Assembly: GCA_964624635.1 (NCBI GenBank)
Contig: CAZUXM010000001.1
Span: 1-64,000, forward strand
Origin: JANWKQ01 sp964624635
GTDB lineage: Bacteria; Bacteroidota; Bacteroidia; CAIKAF01
DNA: 64,000 nt
Direction: 5' to 3'
Both the position numbers and the translations under genes were made by a program. Positions 35,535 to 44,079 of this stretch are shown here, one piece after another. Each line of letters begins with the position of its first letter. The stretch's first letter is position 1. Below the pieces are notes generated by a model, which was not told the DNA's origin, did no database searches, and was given only the letters and a program-made list of their open reading frames with translations.

Positions 35535-37712
35535 TTAGTTAAGAATTACTTTCATGTTCTTATTTCTTGACCCATCATTAATAATTAAAATATAGGATCC
35601 TCTATCAAAATCACTCACCCTAATACTAAAGCGGTCAATATTATTAAGCTCAATTGCTCCAGTCATCAATACTCTTCCTCTCATATCAGTGAATATAAAA
35701 CTATAGTTATTCAAATTGGTTTGATCTTTAATATCTAACCATAATTCATCTACTGTAGGATTTGGATAAACCATTATATTTTCATCAGGGTGTTCTTCCG
35801 TATTATCATAACAACCGTTTATTTCGGCCATAGTGGTAGCTGTTGAAATACAACCATTAGGACCTGTTACAGTAACAGAATACGTTCCATTATATATGGT
35901 TGGAGCATCTACCAAAGTAGGGTTTTGAGAAGAAGAATTAAACCCGTTTGGTCCTGTCCAGCTATAAGTATTCCCTCCTGAAGCAGACAGTAATAAATCA
36001 TCCATGGCACAAAGTGGACTGTTACTATTGATGATAACACTTGGTGCTGTATTAACTACCACATGGGTTACTACTGTTGATGAACATCCGGAAGCATTGG
36101 TAATGGTAACTGAATAAGCTCCACCATCACTGGTAGATGCACTTGGAATGATAGGATTTTGATGAGTAGATGTAAACCCTCCAGGGCCTGTCCACAAATG
36201 TTGAGCTAAACTATCGCTTGCAGATAATAGAATCGTGCTTCCTGAACATAATGGAGAATTATTCCATGCAAATGGAAAAGTAGGGATGTTTAATACTTCA
36301 ACGGTTGCAGTATCATATAACACTCCACATCCCCATGGATCAATGTAGGTATAGGTTATTTGATGTATTCCAACTCCGGCTTCTAACGGAAAAAAATAAT
36401 CTCCGCTAACTCCGGTGCCTGCAAATGTTCCACCGCTAGGATTTGCAAACAGATTTACTGTGTCTTTATTTAAACAATAAAAACTATCCAGGTTAAGAAT
36501 CTTTGCTTCTAGTAAAGACAATTCAGCTGATATTATTGAAGTAACTGACGCAAAATAGCAGGTGGTATCTATATATGATCCTGTTCCTCCAAATATTCCG
36601 AAGGAAACCGTACCATACATACCTCCTACTCCACCTGTATAATCAATATTCCCATTGATAGATGAATAGTTTTTGTAAAAAAACTTGACTCTACCACCAC
36701 TACCACCACCACCACCATCATGAGCTGCAGAATTTCCATCTCCGCCATCTCCACCTTTTACTGATAACAAAGCACCCGCCAATACATTTACATTTTCTCC
36801 TAAAATAACTATGCTTCCCCCAGATCCACCACCTCCACACCTGCCGGTTAATCCTACACCTTCATTTCCCGACATGTCGATTTCACCACCAATATTTATC
36901 CACTCTGCTGATAGCTTAACAGCTCCGCCTCCATTACCCCCCGGTGCGTTATCCGTTGACCCCCCACTTGAACCTGTAAAAAATGTTTGATCATCTACGT
37001 TTCCATACATGGGTCCACCATTTCCGGGCATATCACCTAAATCATATCCACCAGCACCCCCAAATCCACCATATGACCCCCCTCCTGCACCTGATGTGAT
37101 TGACATTCCACCTCCACCCGGACCATTCCCAACATTTACAGTTAATGGTGCTTTATGTCCCATTCCCCTACCTTCAAATTTACCTCGGATAGAAATAGAT
37201 CTGGCATTAATTTCCAGTGGTTGATTTTGTTCTAAAAAAATTACGTCACCTGAATCCAATTGAAACCAATCATAATAAATAGATCCCGATAGAATTGTAT
37301 CATGACCTGACGAGATAAAGGCATTAGGAAATGTTGAATTAAAATCAGACAAAGTAGTGGATGTTGAATCACCATACCACATTAATATTTCTGTTGTACT
37401 GGAGCTATTTAAAAAGGGAACTTTCACCCAAATTCTGGTTGAGTCAGTATTTAGTCCACTTTCAATCCAATAATCCATAAATATCGAAGGGGTACAAGTG
37501 ATATTAGTAAATCTTATATCACCCCCATCAACCCTCATATGACCTTGTGTTATTGGATCAAGCGTATTTACATAAACCAACACCTGAAAGTCTGTTAATA
37601 CCGAACTGCTGTCATTATTAATTTGTACGGATGATTTAAATTGAGGAGCATACGATTGGGAAAATACCCAAACGGGGAAAAAAACAATGGCATGTAAAAA
37701 AAGTTTTTTCAT
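35535..37712 (-). CDS. Large glycine-rich T9SS protein with DUF2341 and PKD-like domains
   Basis: 725 residues: signal peptide, a DUF2341-like lectin-type domain (MDYWIESGLNTDSTRIWVKV region), a long Gly-rich repeat region (runs of GGG, about 190-340, with GGDGGDGNSAAHDGGGGGSG), two Ig/PKD-like repeats (LWTGPGGFTSTHQNP and YSWTGPNGFNSSSQNP), and a type A sorting domain (MVYPNPTVDELWLDI). The Gly-rich region is unusual for T9SS cargo and may form an extended or sticky structure. Probably a surface protein. Confidence 0.83.
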   Translation of the reverse strand: MKKLFLHAIVFFPVWVFSQSYAPQFKSSVQINNDSSSVLTDFQVLVYVNTLDPITQGHMRVDGGDIRFTNITCTPSIFMDYWIESGLNTDSTRIWVKVPFLNSSSTTEILMWYGDSTSTTLSDFNSTFPNAFISSGHDTILSGSIYYDWFQLDSGDVIFLEQNQPLEINARSISIRGKFEGRGMGHKAPLTVNVGNGPGGGGMSITSGAGGGSYGGFGGAGGYDLGDMPGNGGPMYGNVDDQTFFTGSSGGSTDNAPGGNGGGAVKLSAEWINIGGEIDMSGNEGVGLTGRCGGGGSGGSIVILGENVNVLAGALLSVKGGDGGDGNSAAHDGGGGGSGGRVKFFYKNYSSINGNIDYTGGVGGMYGTVSFGIFGGTGSYIDTTCYFASVTSIISAELSLLEAKILNLDSFYCLNKDTVNLFANPSGGTFAGTGVSGDYFFPLEAGVGIHQITYTYIDPWGCGVLYDTATVEVLNIPTFPFAWNNSPLCSGSTILLSASDSLAQHLWTGPGGFTSTHQNPIIPSASTSDGGAYSVTITNASGCSSTVVTHVVVNTAPSVIINSNSPLCAMDDLLLSASGGNTYSWTGPNGFNSSSQNPTLVDAPTIYNGTYSVTVTGPNGCISTATTMAEINGCYDNTEEHPDENIMVYPNPTVDELWLDIKDQTNLNNYSFIFTDMRGRVLMTGAIELNNIDRFSIRVSDFDRGSYILIINDGSRNKNMKVILN

Positions 37713-38140
37713 GACAACGCTTTTGCTGTAGTAAATACACTTCTAACAAATCTAGAAAATAATACAGGTTTTAATATTAAAAAAACCTTGTTTTTATCTC
37801 CGGGCTAGTGCATATAATTTAGAGGACTCTTACACTAGTTGGGTTGCAACCGAAAAACAAATCTTTTTTTGTCTAACTCCTTATTTAACCTCCATTAAGC
37901 CAATATAAGAACACAAGTATTTGATTTTTAATAAATTATAATTTTTACATTATATAAAACTTTAATAAGTGCTGATTTTGTTAATATGCATATATATTTA
38001 TTAAACTAAAAATTCACAGGATAATAATAAATAGTTATTATTCAATAATATAAGAATATAAATTATTATATATCTTATTTCAATACTATTAATTTTATCG
38101 ATGAGGTTAAATATCCACTAAATCAAGATACTTTTGCAGT
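37713..38140. other. 428-bp AT-rich divergent intergenic region
   Basis: No convincing gene. Much of 37910-38100 is very AT-rich. A 6-bp inverted repeat CTAGTG/CACTAG (37805-37810, 37833-37838) and a 10-bp palindrome GGTTGCAACC (37842-37851) lie nearest the minus-strand gene and may be regulatory. A promoter -7 element for the plus strand is at its right end. Confidence 0.6.
38129..38136 (+). promoter_or_regulatory. Candidate -7 promoter element next to a start codon
   Basis: TACTTTTG fits TAnnTTTG and ends four bases before the ATG at 38141, suggesting a leaderless or nearly leaderless transcript for the KdsC-like gene. No -33 TTG at ideal spacing. Confidence 0.4.
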
Positions 38141-38662
38141 ATGATGGGTTTTGAACATTTACCAAACGAATTATTGCAAAAAATAAGAAGGATAAAACTA
38201 TTGGTTACTGATTGTGATGGAGTTTTAACCGATAATGGGGTTTATTATGGAGAAAACGGCGAGTCTTTTAAAAGATTCTCCATAAGAGATGGGATGGGGG
38301 TTGAGAGACTAAGAGTTCATGCCAATGTTGAAACCTCTATTATGACGGGGGAAAACTCACAATCCGTTAGAAAAAGAGCCGAAAAACTTAAAATAAAATT
38401 ATTGTATCAAGATGTAAAGGATAAAAAGGCAAGATTAGAAGACGTATTATCTGATACCGGCCTTCAAAAAGAAGAGATTGCGTATATTGGAGACGATACT
38501 AATGATGTGGAGATAATCAAAGAAATAGGATTTTCTGCCACTCCTGCTGACGGAATGATTTTTACAAAAGAAATAGTAGACTATATTTGCAAAGAAAAGG
38601 GAGGTTATGGAGCTTTTAGAGAAGTAGCCGAACTCATTATATTTGCTAAAAAACATTTGTAA
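38141..38662 (+). CDS. KdsC-like HAD phosphatase
   Basis: 173 residues. HAD motif I TDCDGVLTD (Asp24, Asp26), VYYGENGESFKRFSIRDGMG, and motif GDDTNDVEIIKEIG show a C0-capped KDO-8-phosphate phosphatase-like protein. KdsC removes phosphate from KDO-8-P; relatives do the same for sialic acid 9-phosphates. The NeuB-like gene 24 nt downstream suggests a nonulosonic acid phosphate as substrate here. Start of a five-gene run. Confidence 0.87.
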   Translation: MMGFEHLPNELLQKIRRIKLLVTDCDGVLTDNGVYYGENGESFKRFSIRDGMGVERLRVHANVETSIMTGENSQSVRKRAEKLKIKLLYQDVKDKKARLEDVLSDTGLQKEEIAYIGDDTNDVEIIKEIGFSATPADGMIFTKEIVDYICKEKGGYGAFREVAELIIFAKKHL

Positions 38663-38686
38663 ACAATAGGATTGAATATTTAAGGA

Positions 38687-39571
38687 ATGAGAAGAGTTGA
38701 TACTAAAAATGGAAAGAATATTGGAGATGGATTTCCTACGTACATTATTGCAGAAATTGGAATTAATCACAACGGTTCTATTGAAATTGCAAAAAAATTA
38801 ATTGATGCTGCCATCAAGTCGGGCTGTGATGCCGTAAAATTTCAAAAAAGAACTCCGGAAATTTGCGTACCAAGAGACCAATGGGATAAAGAAAGAGAAA
38901 CTCCTTGGGGTAAAATGAGCTATATTGACTATAAAAAGAAAATAGAGTTCAGTGAAGATGAATATGGTATCATTGATAAATATTGCAAACAAAAAGGGAT
39001 TGACTGGTTTGCTTCCTGTTGGGATGAACCATCAGTAGATTTTATTGAACAATTTGACCCTGTTATTTATAAAATGGCTTCTGCTTCGTTAACCGATTTT
39101 CCTCTGTTAACCAAAGTAAAATCTACAGGGAAGCCCATTATCATTTCTACAGGAATGAGCACAATGGAAGAGATTGATATGGCTATTAAACATGTTGGTT
39201 TAGACAACCTGCTTATAGCTCATTCCACTTCTGCTTACCCTTGTGTACCTAATGAACTTAACTTACGAATGATTGATACATTACGTAATTTATACCCTAA
39301 TAATCCTATTGGGTATTCAGGTCATGAAACCGGATTAGCTACCACTGAAGCTACAGTAGCGCTGGGTTCTAACTTTATTGAACGTCATTTTACCCTTGAT
39401 AGAGCCATGTGGGGAACTGATCATGCCGCCTCTGTTGAACCGGAAGGAATGAGCAGACTGGTTAGAAATATTCGTGATATTGAGATTGCTTTAGGTGACG
39501 GGGTTAAAAAAGTATATGAAAGTGAAAAAGAACCTATCAAACGATTGAGAAGAGTTCATCTCACCAAATAA
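38687..39571 (+). CDS. NeuB-like nonulosonic acid synthase lacking the SAF domain
   Basis: 294 residues. IIAEIGINHNGSIEIAKKLI, AVKFQKRTPE, the STGMSTMEEIDMAI stretch, YSGHETG, and ERHFTLDRAMWGTDHAASVE are the TIM-barrel motifs that bind metal, PEP and sugar in N-acetylneuraminate synthase family enzymes. These condense PEP with an aldose to form sialic, legionaminic or similar acids. The usual C-terminal SAF (antifreeze-like) domain is missing; the gene stops normally after RLRRVHLTK. Next gene overlaps by one base (TAATG). Confidence 0.85.
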   Translation: MRRVDTKNGKNIGDGFPTYIIAEIGINHNGSIEIAKKLIDAAIKSGCDAVKFQKRTPEICVPRDQWDKERETPWGKMSYIDYKKKIEFSEDEYGIIDKYCKQKGIDWFASCWDEPSVDFIEQFDPVIYKMASASLTDFPLLTKVKSTGKPIIISTGMSTMEEIDMAIKHVGLDNLLIAHSTSAYPCVPNELNLRMIDTLRNLYPNNPIGYSGHETGLATTEATVALGSNFIERHFTLDRAMWGTDHAASVEPEGMSRLVRNIRDIEIALGDGVKKVYESEKEPIKRLRRVHLTK

Positions 39572-40563
39572 TGTTAGAGTCAATCAGTAGTTTTTTTGCA
39601 TCTATTAACTGGTCAAATCCGGCTACCATTTCTTTTTTAATCATTTGTGGGGCTGCTTTGTCGTTTGCCTTTATATGGGAAAGAATTTTCCCCTACCAAA
39701 AGGGATTACCTCTATTCAGAAAAGGCTGGTATCTTGATTTTGTATGGTATACCATTATACAAAGTTTTATTATGGGTACCGTTATTTTTTCTTTTATTAT
39801 CTATCCTGCAAGAGAAGCTTTAGGTCTATCAGATGATCAAGGTTTGTTATCACACTGGCCTCTTTGGGCATTGGTATTGTTCTTCTTTGTTACCCATGAT
39901 TTTTACATTTATTGGTTTCACCGATGGCAACATTACAATCCGTATTTATGGCGAACCCACGAAGCACATCATAGTGTAGAACAAGTAGATTTTGCGGCAG
40001 GAAGCAGATCACATATGGTTGAAATACTCATTAATCAAACCATTGAATTTGCTCCTATTATTTTATTACTCGATGCCAAAACTGCTATCATAGTTCAAAG
40101 CATTAAAGTTACCATTGATGCTGTATATGGACAGTTTATCCATTCTAATGTAAATGCCCGATTAGGATGGTTTGGTTATATATTTAACGGTCCTCGTTTA
40201 CACCAGTGGCATCATGGGGATGAATTAGAAGTATACCATGCTAATTTTGCTACTAAACTTTCGTTATGGGATTATTTATTTAAAACTGCTTACAATCCTG
40301 ATCGTAAGCCTCGTAAATATGGAGTTTGGTATCGATTCCCTAAAGATTGGTTCACTCAACACATATTTTCCTTTGTACGGTTTAATGTAGGTAAACTTGA
40401 AAATTCAGTTCCTCTTAAATGGTATTTTAATGCTAGAGTAAACGCAATCAAATGTTTTTTTAAGCTATGGAAAATCATATTTAAGAGACGTTTAAATAAA
40501 AAACGTTTAATTGACGGAGAAATATATGCTCCTAAACCAGAATTAGTTGAAATAGATTATTAG
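39571..40563 (+). CDS. Membrane fatty-acid hydroxylase/sterol-desaturase-superfamily protein
   Basis: 330 residues, about four to five membrane helices. Di-iron His boxes HDFYIYWFHRWQH (His109, His117, His121), THEAHHS (His130, His133, His134) and LHQWHHGDE (His211, His214, His215) are intact. Such enzymes hydroxylate or desaturate lipids, using oxygen. The overlap with NeuB (TAATG) and closeness to SMR genes suggest it acts with them on a lipid or lipid-linked sugar, but that is inference. Confidence 0.85.
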   Translation: MLESISSFFASINWSNPATISFLIICGAALSFAFIWERIFPYQKGLPLFRKGWYLDFVWYTIIQSFIMGTVIFSFIIYPAREALGLSDDQGLLSHWPLWALVLFFFVTHDFYIYWFHRWQHYNPYLWRTHEAHHSVEQVDFAAGSRSHMVEILINQTIEFAPIILLLDAKTAIIVQSIKVTIDAVYGQFIHSNVNARLGWFGYIFNGPRLHQWHHGDELEVYHANFATKLSLWDYLFKTAYNPDRKPRKYGVWYRFPKDWFTQHIFSFVRFNVGKLENSVPLKWYFNARVNAIKCFFKLWKIIFKRRLNKKRLIDGEIYAPKPELVEIDY

Positions 40564-40935
40564 ATGACTATATCCTTTATTTATCTATTCATAGCGTCTG
40601 TTTTACAACTGGGTTGGTTGTATAACATGAAAAGATTTAAAAAGGGAATATGGAAACGATTAAAAGCAAAACCATTTCAACTCCTCGATAAAATCAAAAT
40701 ATTATTACCAATTATTTTATATCTCGTTTTTGGAATTTCTAATGTAGTATTTCTTACCTGGTCGATGCAAGATATTCCTCCATCCATTGCATATGCAATA
40801 TGGACAGGATTAGTGCTGGCTGCTGCTACCGTGATAGATCAGATTCGTTCAAAAAAAAAGCTGCATTATACCAAGATCATTTTTATTATTATCATACTCA
40901 TCGGTATTGTTGGACTTAGATTAAGCACTTCATAA
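40564..40935 (+). CDS. SMR-like membrane protein, subunit 1 (Glu replaced by Gln)
   Basis: 123 residues, four membrane helices. SIAYAIWTGLVLAAATVID matches the helix-3 signature of small multidrug resistance proteins (AYAIWSGLG). In helix 1, the position of EmrE Glu14 is Gln15 (IASVLQLGWLYNMK). It follows the hydroxylase directly (no spacer after the stop) and is paired with a second SMR-like protein one base downstream. It probably forms a heterodimer; a transporter or flippase is likely. Confidence 0.8.
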   Translation: MTISFIYLFIASVLQLGWLYNMKRFKKGIWKRLKAKPFQLLDKIKILLPIILYLVFGISNVVFLTWSMQDIPPSIAYAIWTGLVLAAATVIDQIRSKKKLHYTKIIFIIIILIGIVGLRLSTS

Positions 40936-40936
40936 T

Positions 40937-41317
40937 ATGCATTGGATATTTTTAATATTAGCAGCTGTATGTGAAATGCTTTGGTTTTATTGCATTGCTT
41001 ACCTCAACAAATACACTTTTAATGAGTTAATAAGTTTGAGTTTCCTTGAAGAACCAAATGGATGGTGGACCGTTGCTTCTATTGCCGGATATGCTATACT
41101 TGGAGTCGCTAATATGGTATTATTTGCCAAAGCCATTCAAAAAATTGTCCCATCTATAGCATTTGCCGTATGGACCGGACTGGCATTGGCAGGAATTACC
41201 TTATCTGACGGGCTGATAAGAAATATTCCGTTCTCGTGGACACAAATTACCAGTATATGTTTGATTATTTTAGGAGTAATTGGACTTAAGTTTCTATCGA
41301 AAAAAGAAGAGGCATAA
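40937..41317 (+). CDS. SMR-like membrane protein, subunit 2 (Glu present)
   Basis: 126 residues, four membrane helices. Helix 1 keeps the Glu (AAVCEMLWFYC, Glu13), and SIAFAVWTGLALAGITLSDG matches helix 3 of the SMR family. One base after the stop of subunit 1. The pair resembles heterodimeric SMR systems such as EbrAB/YkkCD or the ArnE/ArnF flippase. Substrate not known. Confidence 0.82.
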   Translation: MHWIFLILAAVCEMLWFYCIAYLNKYTFNELISLSFLEEPNGWWTVASIAGYAILGVANMVLFAKAIQKIVPSIAFAVWTGLALAGITLSDGLIRNIPFSWTQITSICLIILGVIGLKFLSKKEEA

Positions 41318-41319
41318 AT

Positions 41320-41877
41320 TTATACCGTCATGATTTCTTTTTCTTTTTTGGTAACATGATCATCTACCTTTATTTCAAAATCTTTGGTGAGATTTTGTAT
41401 TACAGTTTCAGCATCTTTTGCAAGATCCTCTCCTAATCCGTCTTTCTGCAATTTTTTGATACTTTCATTGGCATTTTTACGAGCATTTCTGATACTTACT
41501 TTACAATTTTCAGCTTCGTTCTTGGCCAACTTTACCATTTCCTTTCTACGTTCTTCTGTTAATGGTGGAACGTTAATACGAATCACTTCTCCATCGTTTT
41601 GTGGATTTAATCCCAGGTTACTATTGATAATGGATCTTTCAATATCACCCAATTTATTTTTTTCCCATGGTTGAACAACAATGGTACGTGCATCCGGAGT
41701 ATTAATATTGGCAATTTGATTAAGAGGGGTCATGGCTCCATAATAGTCAACCATAACGCTATCTAACATTGATGGATTTGCTTTACCGGTTCTAATCTTA
41801 ACCAATTCAACCTCTAAATGGTTAATAGCCTTATCCATCATTTCTTTGGTGCTCTTAATAACTGCTTCTGTACTCAT
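41320..41877 (-). CDS. frr: Ribosome recycling factor
   Basis: 185 residues, the usual length. KIRTGKANPSMLDSVMVDYYG, the LNQIANINTPDARTIVVQPW region, INVPPLTEERRKEMVKLAK, and the C-terminal helix are all classical. It splits post-termination ribosomes with EF-G. pyrH, its common neighbour, is not next to it here. Confidence 0.97.
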   Translation of the reverse strand: MSTEAVIKSTKEMMDKAINHLEVELVKIRTGKANPSMLDSVMVDYYGAMTPLNQIANINTPDARTIVVQPWEKNKLGDIERSIINSNLGLNPQNDGEVIRINVPPLTEERRKEMVKLAKNEAENCKVSIRNARKNANESIKKLQKDGLGEDLAKDAETVIQNLTKDFEIKVDDHVTKKEKEIMTV

Positions 41878-41960
41878 GATCTTCTACAATTGAACAACAA
41901 AAATAATGAAGTATTTGACTTAGCCCAATCCTCAATATTCATAACTTTACACCAATAATT

Positions 41961-42734
41961 ATGCTTATGAAACCTCAGTTACAGGCTTTTGACAGACTTC
42001 TCACCATCATGGATGAATTAAGGGAAAAATGTCCCTGGGATAAAAAACAAACCATGGAATCACTTCGATACCTTAGTATTGAAGAACTATACGAATTGTC
42101 GGATGCTATTATAGAAGGTGATGATCAAGAAATAAAAAAAGAATTAGGAGACATTATTTTGCATATAGTTTTCTACGCAAAAATTGCCAGCGAAACCAAC
42201 AAGTTTGATATTACGGATGTATTAAATACCATTTGTGATAAATTGGTCGTACGACATCCACATATTTATGGAAACATAGAGGTAAATAACGAAGAAGAGG
42301 TAAAACGGAATTGGGAGACTATTAAATTAAAAGAAGGGAAAAAATCTGTTTTGGAAGGCGTTCCTAATAGCCTTCCTGCGATGGTAAAGGCTTTTCGTAT
42401 GCAGGAAAAGGCAAAAGGTGTGGGCTTTGAATGGAGCAATGCCGAAGATGTTTGGAAAAAAGTACAGGAAGAATTAAATGAGTTTAAAGAAGAGTCAGGC
42501 AAACCCAACAACCACGACAAGCTGGAAAATGAGTTTGGAGATGTACTTTTTTCGATGATTAATTATGCTCGATTTATCGGTATTAATCCCGAAGATGCTC
42601 TGGAAAGGACCAATAAAAAGTTCCTTAAGAGGTTTAAATACATGGAAGACAGGGCCCGTGACAATGGCAAACAATTGCACAATATGAAATTGGAGGAAAT
42701 GGATATTTATTGGGAGGAAGCCAAGAAGCTATGA
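41961..42734 (+). CDS. mazG: Nucleoside triphosphate pyrophosphohydrolase MazG
   Basis: 257 residues with two MazG domains. ELREKCPWDKKQTMESLRYL, EELYELSDAIIEG, KKELGDIILHIVFYA in the first, and VQEELNEFKEES with ENEFGDVLFSMINYAR in the second show the EExxE and ExxD metal sites. It hydrolyses (d)NTPs to NMP and PPi, limiting bad nucleotides. Two in-frame ATGs at 41961 and 41967 are possible starts. Confidence 0.93.
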   Translation: MLMKPQLQAFDRLLTIMDELREKCPWDKKQTMESLRYLSIEELYELSDAIIEGDDQEIKKELGDIILHIVFYAKIASETNKFDITDVLNTICDKLVVRHPHIYGNIEVNNEEEVKRNWETIKLKEGKKSVLEGVPNSLPAMVKAFRMQEKAKGVGFEWSNAEDVWKKVQEELNEFKEESGKPNNHDKLENEFGDVLFSMINYARFIGINPEDALERTNKKFLKRFKYMEDRARDNGKQLHNMKLEEMDIYWEEAKKL

Positions 42735-42819
42735 TTATATAGCTAGAATATTAAAAAAATGGTATATTTATTGTCATTAACAGATAGATATTAATACGAT
42801 ACTGTAATTTTACCACCTT

Positions 42820-43434
42820 ATGAAAAGGTCATCTCAAAGAATTTTTTCTGCTATCCTTTTGTTATTTATGGTATTCGTAGGATCTAACCTTCATTCTCAA
42901 AGGTTAGGAAAGTGGGATAAAAGACAATGGAGAAAAAATATCATATGGCTCGAAGGGATGGGGGCTAGTGGTGTAGTAGGAGTTCATTATGAAAGGGTTT
43001 TTATGTTAGGAAGAGCATTTTCATTAAGAGCTGATGTTGGGGTCAGTCCCTTTTATGTATCTGACAGGTTTGAATTATATGCCGGCAAAAGTATGACTGC
43101 TATTGTTGGGGGTGGTTTTTACGCTTTCCCTAACGCATTTAAAATAGGAATAGGCTGTTCAATGTTAAATGATTTTTTCTTTGACCGCATTCCGGAAACC
43201 GTTCCCCCGGCTATCAATGATACTACCCATGGAGGAACTCCTATTGATGCTGTAGGTCCTAAAAATTATAAAGTTCGAATTATGCCTTATTTGGTACTAG
43301 AAGGTACCATTGCCAACAGAGTAGTTGTAAGAGCCGGATACTCTCCAATTATCGATCCCGATAATGACCTTCAAACAGAAACCTCTTTTATGCATTGGGC
43401 TACTATTAGTGTAGGTTATAAATTTGGCAAATAG
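42820..43434 (+). CDS. Outer membrane beta-barrel-like protein (paralogue 1)
   Basis: 204 residues with signal peptide (to LHSQ). NIIWLEGMGASGVVGVHYER, a strand pattern of alternating residues and a final ATISVGYKFGK point to a small outer-membrane barrel. I do not know the family. The next gene encodes a related protein with the same layout (E-G/A-x-G-x-S-x-x-G-V-x-Y-E-R). Confidence 0.6.
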   Translation: MKRSSQRIFSAILLLFMVFVGSNLHSQRLGKWDKRQWRKNIIWLEGMGASGVVGVHYERVFMLGRAFSLRADVGVSPFYVSDRFELYAGKSMTAIVGGGFYAFPNAFKIGIGCSMLNDFFFDRIPETVPPAINDTTHGGTPIDAVGPKNYKVRIMPYLVLEGTIANRVVVRAGYSPIIDPDNDLQTETSFMHWATISVGYKFGK

Positions 43435-43445
43435 TATTCCCATTA

Positions 43446-44030
43446 ATGCAGTCAAAACTCTTTTTTATCAGCTTTATATTTTTCGTACTTACTCTTACGC
43501 TTCATTCGCAAAATTCAATGCTCGATTCAACCAAACTTGACAAAGTAGGGAATAAAAAAAATGGATTTTTCTTTGAAGCAGCTGGATCAAGTTCACTCGC
43601 CGGAGTATATTATGAACGATTTATCCCTATAAAAATTAAAGATAAACGTCCCATTCAAATCAGATTTCAGGGGGGATTTAGTCCGTTTACCTTTTTCAGA
43701 TTCTCATTTAGTGATGGAATATCCATCCCTGTTGGTGTTAATTTTATGTTCCTGCCCGGACGATTTAAATTAGGTGCTGGGATGATGTTTTTAAATAGTT
43801 TTTATTTTGCGCCCATTGAAGTGGAAGACCATGGCTTTAGCCCTACCAAAATTACTCAAACACAATATAAATTGTTTTTACAACCACAGGTAATATTTGA
43901 ATACCACATCAGCACTAAGTTTTTAATCAAAGCCACCTTCAATCCCACCTTTATGCCTGAGCCAAATGCCGGCGTGTTACAATATAGATTCATGCCTTGG
44001 GGAGGATTAAGTGCCGGTTTAAAGTTTTAA
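43446..44030 (+). CDS. Outer membrane beta-barrel-like protein (paralogue 2)
   Basis: 194 residues, signal peptide (to LHSQ). FFFEAAGSSSLAGVYYERF, a KLGAGMMFLNSFYFAPIE segment like KIGIGCSMLNDFFFDRIPE in the previous protein, and final GGLSAGLKF make it a tandem paralogue. Function unknown; probably also a barrel. It begins 11 nt after its neighbour. Confidence 0.6.
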   Translation: MQSKLFFISFIFFVLTLTLHSQNSMLDSTKLDKVGNKKNGFFFEAAGSSSLAGVYYERFIPIKIKDKRPIQIRFQGGFSPFTFFRFSFSDGISIPVGVNFMFLPGRFKLGAGMMFLNSFYFAPIEVEDHGFSPTKITQTQYKLFLQPQVIFEYHISTKFLIKATFNPTFMPEPNAGVLQYRFMPWGGLSAGLKF

Positions 44031-44052
44031 TCCCTGAAATAAAATCTATTTC

Positions 44053-44060
44053 TATTTTTG
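44053..44060 (+). promoter_or_regulatory. Candidate -7 promoter element
   Basis: TATTTTTG fits TAnnTTTG, 20 nt before the thioredoxin ATG at 44080. The -33 region lacks a clear TTG. Confidence 0.4.
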
Positions 44061-44079
44061 CCACTTAATTTATAAAACA

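Noticed and set aside
37009..37224. Proline-rich plus-strand frame
   Set aside because: It is the complement of the glycine-rich part of the T9SS protein (GGN codons read as NCC), so the Pro-rich composition is an artefact.
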